A stretch of DNA of 13,982 bases, taken from an uncultured Ruminococcus sp. GTDB lineage: Bacteria > Bacillota > Clostridia > Oscillospirales > Ruminococcaceae. Under the pieces are notes generated by a model that was not told the origin of the DNA, did not search any database, and saw nothing but the letters and a program-made list of their open reading frames with translations. The stretch is taken from assembly GCA_902464115.1 (NCBI GenBank), contig CABQIF010000049.1, positions 1 to 13,982 on the forward strand, read 5' to 3'. This document shows positions 1 to 6,876 of this stretch, one piece after another. The stretch's first letter is position 1; every line of letters begins with the position of its first letter. The translations under genes were made by a program, and so were the position numbers.

Positions 1-924
1 AAGGGTGCAGAATTCAAACTCTGGACAGAAGACACTGCAATGAGCAAAGCATACAACACCTTGCGGAGTGCAAAGGATTTCTTCTTTCCGCAGGTAGAAA
101 CACTGGCTGCATTTAAGGTGTCCGGAAAGAACATCGAAGTAGAAGACATCCGGAAAGAAACCGAAGATTTCGTGATTTTCGGCGTTCGTGCTTGTGATGC
201 AAAGAGTTTTGAAATTCTGGATACGGTTTATTTGGCAGACCCGGTTGACAGCTACTATGCATCCAGACGGGAACACGGTGTTGTTGTAACCCTGTCCTGT
301 AAGAAACCAACAGAAACTTGTTTCTGTAAGGCATTCGGCATTGATGCAACCAACCCAGGCGGTGACGTTGCTTGCTGGATGACAGATGATGAACTGCTGT
401 TGCAGGCAAATACCGAAAAGGGTGAAGCACTGCTCGCTTCTCTGAGTCTGTTGGAAGATGCTGCTGACGATGCAGCAGATTCTGAAAAGGAAAAGCTGCA
501 AACCATTCTGGACAAGCTGCCGCTCGGCAACCTTTCCACAGAATCGTTTGGCGGCGATAAGCTGATGGCATTGTTCAATTCTGATAAGTGGGAATCTCTG
601 TCAGAATCCTGTCTGGCGTGCGGTACTTGTACCTTTGTATGCCCGACTTGCCAGTGCTATGATATTCGGGACTATGATACCGGTCATGGTGTACAGCGTT
701 TCCGTTGTTGGGATAGCTGTATGTATTCGGACTTTACCCTGTGTGCACATGGTAACACCCGTAATACACAGATGCAGCGGTTCCGTCAGCGGTTTATGCA
801 TAAGCTGGTTTATTATCCAGCAAATAATAACGGTGTATTTGGTTGTGTCGGCTGCGGCAGATGCTTGAGAAGCTGTCCGATTTCCATGAACATCGTGAAA
901 GTTATGAAAGCACTGGAGGGATAA
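1..924 (+). CDS. AsrA/sulfhydrogenase-beta-like 4Fe-4S electron-transfer subunit (5' end outside window)
   Basis: The reading frame is open from base 1 through the Met codon at 40, and the 13 codons before that Met look like coding sequence, so the true start lies upstream and Met 40 is internal. Residue numbers count from that Met. The N-terminal part has features seen in anaerobic sulfite reductase A and sulfhydrogenase beta proteins: FFFPQVETL near 14-22, GVRACDAK near 48-55, and a C-x-C near 94-96. Two ferredoxin-type 4Fe-4S motifs follow: C191, C194, C197, C201, and C269, C272, C275, C279-Pro. No signal peptide or membrane segment is seen, so it should be cytoplasmic. In related complexes this subunit passes electrons between the FAD/NAD(P) subunit and a partner enzyme; here that subunit is encoded 5 bases downstream. 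The substrate cannot be read from this protein. The family is fairly sure; the partner is inferred from context. Confidence 0.85.
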   Translation, partial: KGAEFKLWTEDTAMSKAYNTLRSAKDFFFPQVETLAAFKVSGKNIEVEDIRKETEDFVIFGVRACDAKSFEILDTVYLADPVDSYYASRREHGVVVTLSCKKPTETCFCKAFGIDATNPGGDVACWMTDDELLLQANTEKGEALLASLSLLEDAADDAADSEKEKLQTILDKLPLGNLSTESFGGDKLMALFNSDKWESLSESCLACGTCTFVCPTCQCYDIRDYDTGHGVQRFRCWDSCMYSDFTLCAHGNTRNTQMQRFRQRFMHKLVYYPANNNGVFGCVGCGRCLRSCPISMNIVKVMKALEG

Positions 925-929
925 AAAGG
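915..929 (+). promoter_or_regulatory. Ribosome binding site fixing the start of the FAD/NAD(P) subunit
   Basis: GGAGGG at 915-920 lies inside the last codons of the preceding gene, 9 bases before ATG 930. It decides for this start over the in-frame Met codon at 843, which is inside the upstream gene and would add 29 residues unlike the family. The layout suggests translational coupling of the two subunits. Confidence 0.75.
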
Positions 930-1757
930 ATGAGACCAGAAACTTTAATTCCGAAAATCGGTGTGGTAACAGATATTCGTGTGGATACCCCAGATGTCAA
1001 GACTTTCCGTGTCGTTGGTTTGGACGGTAAAAAGGTGTTTGAACACATTCCGGGGCAGTGTGCAATGCTGTCTGTACCGGGTGTCGGAGAAGGGATGTTC
1101 TCCATTACGTCTTCGCCGACCAATGAAGCATTCATGGAATTCAGCATCAAGAAGTGCGGCTGCCTGACCAGCTGGCTGCACATGATGGATGTTGGACAGC
1201 AGATCACCATCCGTGGACCATATGGAAATGGTTTCCCGGTAGAATCTGCTCTGAAGGGAAAAGACCTGCTGTTTATCGCCGGTGGTATCGGCTTGGCTCC
1301 GTTGCGTTCTGTTATCAACTATGTACGGGACAAGAAGGACAATTATGGCAGCGTGCACATCATCTATGGTTCTCGTTCTGCAGATGACCTGGTAGATTAT
1401 CAGGAAATTCTGAATGAATGGCAGACCGATGAAAATGTAAGAGTAGATCTGACCATTGACCGCCCGCAGGAAGGCTGGGATGGCCATGTTGGATTTATTC
1501 CGAGCTTTGTAGAAGAACTGAAACCGGATCTGAGCCGGACAGTCTTGATCTGCGGACCTCCGATCATGATCAAGTTTACACTGGATGGCTTGAAGAAGAT
1601 GGGATTCCAGGAATCTCAGGTTTACACTACAATGGAATTGCGGATGAAGTGTGCAATCGGAAAATGCGGTCGTTGCAACATCGGAAATAAGTATGTCTGC
1701 AAAGATGGTCCGGTTTTCCGTTTTGACGAGTTGTCTACATTGCCGAACGAATATTAA
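930..1757 (+). CDS. FAD/NAD(P)-binding oxidoreductase subunit with 2Fe-2S cluster (PyrK/AsrB/HydG-like)
   Basis: This 275-residue cytoplasmic protein has the ferredoxin-NADP+ reductase fold order. A beta-barrel FAD domain (about 1-105) carries the FSITSSP region (57-63) and GPYGNGFP (96-103). A Rossmann NAD(P) domain (about 110-235) carries AGGIGLAPLRS (117-127) and ICGPPIM (207-213). The C-terminal 2Fe-2S site has C241, C246, C249 and C257, the layout of PyrK and of the gamma/B subunits of sulfhydrogenase and anaerobic sulfite reductase. From the family, it exchanges electrons between NAD(P)H and a partner through FAD and the 2Fe-2S cluster. It lies between two iron-sulfur subunits in a tight operon and is therefore the likely NAD(P)H entry or exit point. 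No pyrimidine gene is nearby, which argues against PyrK itself. NADH versus NADPH cannot be told from sequence. Confidence 0.88.
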   Translation: MRPETLIPKIGVVTDIRVDTPDVKTFRVVGLDGKKVFEHIPGQCAMLSVPGVGEGMFSITSSPTNEAFMEFSIKKCGCLTSWLHMMDVGQQITIRGPYGNGFPVESALKGKDLLFIAGGIGLAPLRSVINYVRDKKDNYGSVHIIYGSRSADDLVDYQEILNEWQTDENVRVDLTIDRPQEGWDGHVGFIPSFVEELKPDLSRTVLICGPPIMIKFTLDGLKKMGFQESQVYTTMELRMKCAIGKCGRCNIGNKYVCKDGPVFRFDELSTLPNEY

Positions 1758-1775
1758 TGGAAAAGGAGAATTCAC

Positions 1776-2450
1776 ATGGAACAGATGGTTAATGTTTTCA
1801 TTATGGGCAAACAGTACAAGGTTCCAGCAAGCCTGACCATCATGAAAGCGTTTGAATATGCCGGTTATAAACTGATTAGAGGCTGCGGATGCCGGAACGG
1901 CTTCTGCGGTGCCTGTGCAACCGTTTATCGCATCAAGGGCGATCGTGAACTGAAGGTATGTCTTGCATGTTCCACACAGGTGGAAGAAGGTATGTATCTG
2001 ACACAGCTGCCGTTCTATCCGCTGATCAAGGAACTGTACAACATTGAAGAAGTAAAGCCGACCGAACAGCTGATGATGCAGCTGTATCCGGAAATCTATT
2101 CTTGTATCGGATGTAATTCCTGTACCAATAGCTGTACACAGGGATTGAACGTGATGCAGTATATTGCATATGCACAGCGTGGCGAATATGCAAAGTGTGC
2201 AGAAGAATCGTTCGACTGCGTAATGTGTGGATGCTGTTCTTCCCGTTGCCCAGCTGGTATTTCTCATCCACAGGTTGCAATGCTGGCAAGACGGTTGAAT
2301 GGTAAGTACATCGAACCGGAATGCAAGCACTTGAAGGAACGGGTCGAAGAAATTGCAGAAGGCAAGTGCGAAGCTGCAATTCGTGCAAATATGGCACTGT
2401 CTGATGCAGAAATCCGTGAAATGTACAATAATCGTGAGATTGAGAAGTAA
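1776..2450 (+). CDS. SdhB/FrdB-like iron-sulfur subunit (one 2Fe-2S and two 4Fe-4S-type sites)
   Basis: This 224-residue protein has the domain order of the iron-sulfur subunit of succinate dehydrogenase/fumarate reductase. The N-terminal 2Fe-2S domain has C39-x4-C44-x2-C47 and a fourth ligand at C62 or C65. The C-terminal domain has C110-x2-C113-x2-C116-x3-C120 and C148-x2-C151-x2-C154-x3-C158-Pro, with extra cysteines at C37, C141 and C153. It lacks the CCG domain of the thiol:fumarate reductase B subunit, and no membrane segment is seen. Start ATG 1776 has AAGGAG at 1763-1768, 7 bases upstream. The next gene encodes an FrdA-like flavoprotein, so this subunit probably wires that flavin to the NAD(P)H-linked subunits upstream. 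A C-terminal helical tail (about 175-224) follows the clusters. Subunit family is confident; acceptor identity is inferred. Confidence 0.85.
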   Translation: MEQMVNVFIMGKQYKVPASLTIMKAFEYAGYKLIRGCGCRNGFCGACATVYRIKGDRELKVCLACSTQVEEGMYLTQLPFYPLIKELYNIEEVKPTEQLMMQLYPEIYSCIGCNSCTNSCTQGLNVMQYIAYAQRGEYAKCAEESFDCVMCGCCSSRCPAGISHPQVAMLARRLNGKYIEPECKHLKERVEEIAEGKCEAAIRANMALSDAEIREMYNNREIEK

Positions 2451-2464
2451 GGAGGTGCGGCGTC

Positions 2465-4063
2465 ATGTATACAGAAGAAATGCTGGAATCCATTAAGCTG
2501 GTAGAAGCTGCAAGAGAAGCAAATGCGGCAATGGAACCGAGAAGAATGTCCGCAGAAGAAAAGGATCAGGTTCTGAAGGAAAACCACCCGGACTATCGTG
2601 CAGATCAGTTCGATACACTGAGCGTTGGCCCGAACAAGGGTGAAAAAGCACCGAAGGAACTGGTAAAGCTGTTGCAGTCTGACAGCCGGTTAAAGGATCA
2701 TCTCCCGGATCTTTCCTGCCCAGATTATGAAACAGACGTTCTGATCATCGGCGGCGGCGGTGCTGGTGCATCTGCTGCAATCGAAGCAGACGAAGCAGGG
2801 CAGAGAGTTATGATGGTAACCAAGCTGCGGATTGGAGATGCAAACACCATGATGGCAGAAGGTGGCATTCAGGCTGCTGACAAGCCGAATGATTCCCCGG
2901 CACAGCACTTTTTGGATGCTTACGGCGGCGGTCACTTCGCAGCAGATAAGGAACTCGTTTACAAGCTTGTAACCGAAGCTCCGGACTGCATTCAGTGGCT
3001 GAACAAGCTGGGCGTTGAATTCGATAAGGACAAGGACGGCAACATGGTTACCACACACGGTGGTGGTACTTCCAGAAAGAGAATGCATGCTGCAAAGGAC
3101 TATTCCGGTGCAGAAATCATGCGGACACTGAGAGATGAAGTTCTGAACCGTCAAATTCCGGTTATCGACTTCACTTCTGCAATTGAACTGATTCTGGATG
3201 ACAAGGGTCATTGTGCAGGTGCAGTTCTGCTGAACATGGAAACCAAGGAAATCCTGATTGCAAAGGCAAAGGTTGTTATCATTGCAACTGGCGGTGCAGG
3301 CAGAATGCACTATCAGGGCTTCCCGACTTCTAACCACTATGGTGCAACTGCTGACGGTCTGGTACTGGCATATCGTGTTGGTGCTCCGCTGCGGGAACAG
3401 TACACCTTGCAGTATCACCCGACGGGTGCTGCTTTCCCAGAACAGATTTTCGGTGCACTGGTAACCGAAAAGGTACGTTCTCTGGGTGCAAAGCTGGTAA
3501 ACGTAAAGGGCGAAGTTTTCATGAACCCGCTGGAAACCCGTGACGTAACTGCTGCAACTGTTATCCGTGAATGCCGTCGTGGCAACCAGGTAAATACACC
3601 GGGTGGGCAGGGCGTTTGGCTGGATACTCCGATGATCGACCTGAAGAACGGTGAAGGTACGATTGAAAAGAGAATCCCGGCAATGCTGCGGATGTTCGGC
3701 AAGTATGGCATTGATATTCGGAAGCAGCCAATTCTGATTTACCCGACCCTGCACTATCAGAACGGTGGTGTTAAGGTTGGTACAGACAGCCAGACCTGCG
3801 TAGAAAACCTGTTTGTTGCAGGTGAAGCAGCTGGCGGCGTACACGGTGAAAACAGACTGATGGGCAACTCTTTGCTGGATGTAATCGTATTCGGTAGAAA
3901 TGCTGGTAAGTATGCAGCTGCAAAGGCAAAGGATGTTGTTGTTGGCAATCTGACTTTGGATCATGTTGCAAAGTTTGAAAAGGAATTGGAAGATGCAGGT
4001 ATCACACCAGATACAGTTTCTCCGATGCTGTTGCCGGATTATACCAGAAAAGTAAATGACTAA
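2465..4063 (+). CDS. FrdA/SdhA-like flavoprotein, probable soluble fumarate reductase catalytic subunit
   Basis: This 532-residue FAD-dependent oxidoreductase belongs to the fumarate reductase/succinate dehydrogenase/aspartate oxidase family. After a charged, helix-prone N-terminal extension of about 88 residues comes the FAD-binding core with GGGGAGAS (96-103). Residues that bind or protonate fumarate in characterised enzymes appear kept: H318 in HPTG, T334-E335, R338, H430 in HYQNGG and R464 in GENRLMGNSL. At the position of the histidine that covalently holds FAD in membrane FrdA/SdhA, this protein seems to have N127 (ANTMMAEGG), so FAD should be non-covalent. It is shorter than typical FrdA (about 600) because the C-terminal domain is reduced. 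SD GGAGG (2451-2455) lies 9 bases before ATG. No SdhC/FrdC-like anchor follows before the terminator. Fumarate is the best guess; aspartate oxidase or a related enoate reductase is possible. Confidence 0.8.
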   Translation: MYTEEMLESIKLVEAAREANAAMEPRRMSAEEKDQVLKENHPDYRADQFDTLSVGPNKGEKAPKELVKLLQSDSRLKDHLPDLSCPDYETDVLIIGGGGAGASAAIEADEAGQRVMMVTKLRIGDANTMMAEGGIQAADKPNDSPAQHFLDAYGGGHFAADKELVYKLVTEAPDCIQWLNKLGVEFDKDKDGNMVTTHGGGTSRKRMHAAKDYSGAEIMRTLRDEVLNRQIPVIDFTSAIELILDDKGHCAGAVLLNMETKEILIAKAKVVIIATGGAGRMHYQGFPTSNHYGATADGLVLAYRVGAPLREQYTLQYHPTGAAFPEQIFGALVTEKVRSLGAKLVNVKGEVFMNPLETRDVTAATVIRECRRGNQVNTPGGQGVWLDTPMIDLKNGEGTIEKRIPAMLRMFGKYGIDIRKQPILIYPTLHYQNGGVKVGTDSQTCVENLFVAGEAAGGVHGENRLMGNSLLDVIVFGRNAGKYAAAKAKDVVVGNLTLDHVAKFEKELEDAGITPDTVSPMLLPDYTRKVND

Positions 4064-4108
4064 GTGCTTTTTTCTTGCAAAAGCGACAATTTTATGATAC
4101 AAAGAGAG

Positions 4109-4148
4109 GGCAAGGTACGCACATCCAGCGTCCTTGCCTTCTTATTTT
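4109..4148 (+). terminator. Hairpin terminator closing the redox operon
   Basis: The left arm GGCAAGG-t-ACGC (4109-4120) pairs with GCGT-CCTTGCC (4128-4138) around a 7-base loop, with a single bulged T. A broken T-rich stretch follows (TTCTTATTTT, 4139-4148). It starts 45 bases after the flavoprotein stop codon and separates the operon from the downstream permease. The interrupted T tract makes it moderate rather than strong. Confidence 0.7.
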
Positions 4149-4185
4149 CAAAAATAAAAAATGAAAGAATGGAGGACTGATAAAA

Positions 4186-5598
4186 ATGGACAGTTTGAAC
4201 AATCTCATCAAAAGCATTGATGATTTTGTTTGGGGCATTCCGTTGATTGTTTTGATTATATCTTGTGGCATCTGGCTGACAATTCGATGCTGTGGGCTGC
4301 AATTTCGGCATCTTGGAAAAGCTCTGAAATTTATGGTCAAAAATGAAGAGGGCGGCGATGGAGAAGTTTCCAGTTTTGCTGCACTCTGTACCGCATTATC
4401 TGCAACTATTGGTACTGGTAACATTGTCGGCGTTGCAACTGCACTTGCAGCCGGCGGCCCGGGAGCGTTGTTCTGGATGATCGTTGCTGCTCTGTTTGGA
4501 ATGGCAACAAAGTATGCAGAAGGCTTCCTGGCAATTAAGTATCGTACCATTGATGCAGAGGGACATTATCACGGCGGCCCATATTATTATATTGAACATG
4601 GAATGGGTGTAAAGTGGAAATGGCTTGCAAAGTTGTTTGCAATTTTTGGTGTATTGGCTGGGTTGTTGGGAATCGGCACAATCACACAGATCAACGGCAT
4701 TACTTCCGCCGCAAATAATTTTTTTGATGCAGACAGTTCGCATATTGCCTTTACCATGTTTGGACATGACTACACTTGGACAACTGTTATTTGCGGCTTG
4801 CTGATCACAATTTTTGTTGCATTGGTTGTCATTGGCGGGTTGAAGCGTGTTTCAATGGTTTCTCAGGTCGTTGTCCCGTTTATGGCAATTCTATATGTAC
4901 TCTGCGTGTTGATTATTATCTTCACCAACATTACAAAGCTTCCGAGTGCAGTTGTTGAAATTGTAGAAGGTGCATTTGGAATGCGTGCAGCAGCCGGTGG
5001 AGCATTGGGTGCAATGATGATTGCAATGCAAAAGGGAATTGCCAGAGGCATTTTCTCCAACGAAGCAGGGCTTGGTTCTGCACCAATTGCAGCAGCTGCC
5101 GCACAGACAAAAGAACCAGTTCGTCAAGGCTTGGTTACTATGACGGGCACTTTTATTGATACCATTGTTATTTGTACAATGACAGGTCTTTCCATTGTAA
5201 TTTCTGGCGAATGGTCGAATCCAGATTTGCAGGGTGTTCAGATTACGACTGCTGCGTTCCAGAGCGGTTTGCCGATCGGCGGAAAATTCCCAGCATTCAT
5301 TCTGATGATTTGCTTGATTTTCTTTGCATTTACCACCATTCTGGGATGGAGCTATTATTCAGAACGTTGCCTCTCTTATTTGATTGGTTCTCGGAAATCT
5401 ACAACGGTTCTGTATCGTTGGCTGTATATCATTGCTGTTTTCATCGGCCCATATTTGACCGTAGAAGCAGTATGGAATATTGCAGATATTTTCAATGGAT
5501 TGATGGCACTTCCGAATATTATTGCACTGTTGGCACTTTCCGGTGTAATTGCAAGAGATACCAAAGCGTATTTTAAGAAAAGTGCCTTGCAAAAGTAA
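4186..5598 (+). CDS. Sodium:alanine symporter family (AGCS) permease
   Basis: This 470-residue membrane protein is hydrophobic throughout, with about 10-11 predicted membrane segments. It carries hallmark stretches of the alanine/glycine:cation symporter family: ATIGTGNIVGVATALAAGGP (73-92), GGPYYYIEHGMG (130-141) and SNEAGLGSAPIAAAAA (291-306). The family imports alanine, glycine or in some members glutamine, driven by Na+ or H+. The exact substrate cannot be assigned here. SD GGAGG (4171-4175) is 10 bases before ATG 4186. It stands between two hairpins and looks monocistronic or co-read with the small gene downstream. No convincing promoter was found in the 122-base gap before it. Length and motifs are normal for the family. 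Confidence 0.93.
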   Translation: MDSLNNLIKSIDDFVWGIPLIVLIISCGIWLTIRCCGLQFRHLGKALKFMVKNEEGGDGEVSSFAALCTALSATIGTGNIVGVATALAAGGPGALFWMIVAALFGMATKYAEGFLAIKYRTIDAEGHYHGGPYYYIEHGMGVKWKWLAKLFAIFGVLAGLLGIGTITQINGITSAANNFFDADSSHIAFTMFGHDYTWTTVICGLLITIFVALVVIGGLKRVSMVSQVVVPFMAILYVLCVLIIIFTNITKLPSAVVEIVEGAFGMRAAAGGALGAMMIAMQKGIARGIFSNEAGLGSAPIAAAAAQTKEPVRQGLVTMTGTFIDTIVICTMTGLSIVISGEWSNPDLQGVQITTAAFQSGLPIGGKFPAFILMICLIFFAFTTILGWSYYSERCLSYLIGSRKSTTVLYRWLYIIAVFIGPYLTVEAVWNIADIFNGLMALPNIIALLALSGVIARDTKAYFKKSALQK

Positions 5599-5632
5599 AA
5601 ATCGTTGTTTCAAAAAATTGTCGCAGGCAACA

Positions 5633-5668
5633 AAAAGCAGACACTGTAGTATTGCAGTGTCTGCTTTT
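5633..5668. terminator. Strong bidirectional hairpin terminator between permease and DUF6472 gene
   Basis: A perfect 14-bp stem, AAAAGCAGACACTG (5633-5646) with CAGTGTCTGCTTTT (5655-5668), encloses an 8-base loop. On the plus strand the T run is four long; on the minus strand it is five (TTTTT, complement of 5632-5636). It could therefore end the permease transcript and also catch transcripts arriving from manA on the minus strand. Confidence 0.75.
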
Positions 5669-5695
5669 GATTCCAATGAAAAGGAGAAAACTAAA

Positions 5696-5875
5696 ATGCA
5701 AAATCAAATTTTCTGTGAAACTTGTGCTTATTATACCTATGATGAAGAGTGGGAATGCTACGTTTGTGAGCAGAATTTAGATGAAGATGAATATGTTCGG
5801 CTGATAGAGGGACATTATAAAAGCTGTCCGTATTATCGGGATGGAGATTGTTATAAGATTGCCCGAAAACAATGA
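5696..5875 (+). CDS. Small Cys-rich DUF6472-type protein
   Basis: This is a 59-residue acidic protein with two CxxC pairs (C7/C10 and C21/C24) and two further cysteines (C44, C52), spaced like a small zinc-ribbon or other metal-binding fold. The sequence, with CAYYTYDEEWECYVCEQNLDEDE and a KSCPYYRDGD segment near the end, resembles the DUF6472 family of short clostridial proteins as I recall it; function is unknown. Start ATG 5696 has AAGGAG (5681-5686) 9 bases upstream. An earlier in-frame Met at 5549 lies inside the permease gene and is rejected. Only 27 bases separate the preceding hairpin from the ATG, leaving no room for a full promoter, so expression may rely on read-through. The stop codon is 1 base from the stop of convergent manA. 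Confidence 0.75.
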   Translation: MQNQIFCETCAYYTYDEEWECYVCEQNLDEDEYVRLIEGHYKSCPYYRDGDCYKIARKQ

Positions 5876-5876
5876 G

Positions 5877-6854
5877 TTATCCTGTAATTTGCAGCAGTTC
5901 TGCTGTGCCTGTCAATGTTTCCAGAGCACAATGAGCCGGAAGAAAGATACAATCGCCCTTTTGAAATGAAAGGGCGTTTTCTTTTGTCTGCATTGTTCCA
6001 GAACCAGAAATGCAGAGTAAAACTTGAAAGGGATCTGAATCAGGCTGGTAATCTGTCCAATCGCAAGCGGTCTGTATGGTCAGCAGTGTGGTACAGAAAT
6101 ACGGGCACTTGCACAAACATTGTACTTGATAGCCATCTTTCTGCTGCATTGGCTGTTTTGTCTGCGGCGGTTGATTTGCAGAAAATTGAATCACCGCTTT
6201 TGCTTTTTCGATGTGCAACGGTCGTTTTTTTCCGGTTGCATCCGTGCGGTTGTAATCATAGAGCCGATAGGTGAGGTTGGAGCTCTGCTGAATTTCTGCT
6301 AAGACAATGCCTGCTCCAATGGCGTGTACCGTTCCGGCAGGAATTAGAAATACATCTCCCTTTTTCACAGGGATTTTCTGAAGATCAGACAAAATCGTAT
6401 TCTCTTTTAGGCAGGTATCCAGCTGTTCAGGCTGCATCGGTTTGGAAAAACCATAAATTAAAGAAGCTCCCGGTTCTGCCTCTAAGATGTACCACATTTC
6501 TGTTTTTCCGTTTGGTTCGTGTTCATATTGTTGTGCATAAGCATCATCTGGATGTACTTGTACCGATAAGTCTTTTGCTGCATCAATCAGCTTGATCAAA
6601 ACGGGAAGGTCGCCAGTTGCGGAAGTTTTCGCACCTAAAAATTCCGGATGTTGTTGTAACACCTCCGCTAAGGTTTTTCCCTTGTCAACGCCAGAGACAA
6701 CGATACTGCATCCATCTGGATGTGTGGAGCATTCCCATGTTTCTGCCAGTGGGTGGAAAGGAAGTTGTTTCCCGAACAGGGTATGCAGACGTTCTCCGCC
6801 CCATAGATAATCTTTTCCGGCTGGTTGTAATAAAAACGGTTCTGGTTTTGTCAT
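5877..6854 (-). CDS. manA: Mannose-6-phosphate isomerase, class I
   Basis: This 325-residue cytoplasmic cupin enzyme interconverts mannose 6-phosphate and fructose 6-phosphate, linking mannose use or GDP-mannose supply to glycolysis. Family features are in order: WGG (18-20), ETWECSTHPDG near 38-48, VQVHPDD (99-105), KTEMWYIL (117-124), AGTVHAIGAG (173-182) and SSNLTYRLYDYNR (191-203). The likely zinc ligands are H101, E119 and H177, with R197 as a catalytic arginine. Length fits the short Bacillus-type enzyme. ATG 6854 is chosen because GGAGG lies 8 bases upstream; the longer frame to 7058 overlaps the upstream remnant. An unusual C-x-C-x-C-x3-C run occurs at 246-254. It follows a kinase remnant by 22 bases on the same strand and faces the DUF6472 gene tail to tail with one base between stops. 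Confidence 0.93.
   Translation of the reverse strand: MTKPEPFLLQPAGKDYLWGGERLHTLFGKQLPFHPLAETWECSTHPDGCSIVVSGVDKGKTLAEVLQQHPEFLGAKTSATGDLPVLIKLIDAAKDLSVQVHPDDAYAQQYEHEPNGKTEMWYILEAEPGASLIYGFSKPMQPEQLDTCLKENTILSDLQKIPVKKGDVFLIPAGTVHAIGAGIVLAEIQQSSNLTYRLYDYNRTDATGKKRPLHIEKAKAVIQFSANQPPQTKQPMQQKDGYQVQCLCKCPYFCTTLLTIQTACDWTDYQPDSDPFQVLLCISGSGTMQTKENALSFQKGDCIFLPAHCALETLTGTAELLQITG
5954..5985 (+). terminator. Plus-strand terminator embedded in the 3' coding part of manA
   Basis: A perfect 8-bp GC-rich stem, CGCCCTTT (5954-5961) with AAAGGGCG (5969-5976), encloses a 7-base loop. It is followed by TTTTCTTTT (5977-5985). It lies about 80 bases after the DUF6472 stop codon and inside convergent manA, around its FQKGD codons. 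No T run is present in the minus direction, so it should act only on plus-strand transcripts. Confidence 0.6.
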
Positions 6855-6862
6855 ATCAAATT

Positions 6863-6867
6863 CCTCC
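6863..6867 (-). promoter_or_regulatory. Ribosome binding site deciding the manA start
   Basis: On the minus strand GGAGG occupies 6867-6863, 8 bases before ATG 6854. An alternative Met codon five residues earlier is the ATGGAG that overlaps this site itself, so it is unlikely to be the start. Confidence 0.75.
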
Positions 6868-6876
6868 ATTTCAATT

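Noticed and set aside
40..42. Met codon at 40 as the start of the first gene
   Set aside because: The frame is open to the window edge, the upstream codons look coding, and no Shine-Dalgarno precedes the ATG; the gene begins outside the window.
945..2330. Long open frame of 461 codons on the minus strand, antisense to the redox genes
   Set aside because: The translation is rich in Cys, His and Phe without domain features and lies opposite clear genes; it is a shadow of biased codon use. The 470-codon frame at 2690-4102 is the same.
4066..4084. Small hairpin GCTTTT/AAAAGC just after the flavoprotein gene as a terminator
   Set aside because: The stem is only 6 bp and AT-rich with no following T run; the hairpin at 4109-4148 is much better.
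4075..4098. TTGCAA...TATGAT as a promoter for the symporter
   Set aside because: The spacer is 12 bases, too short, and it lies upstream of the terminator hairpin.
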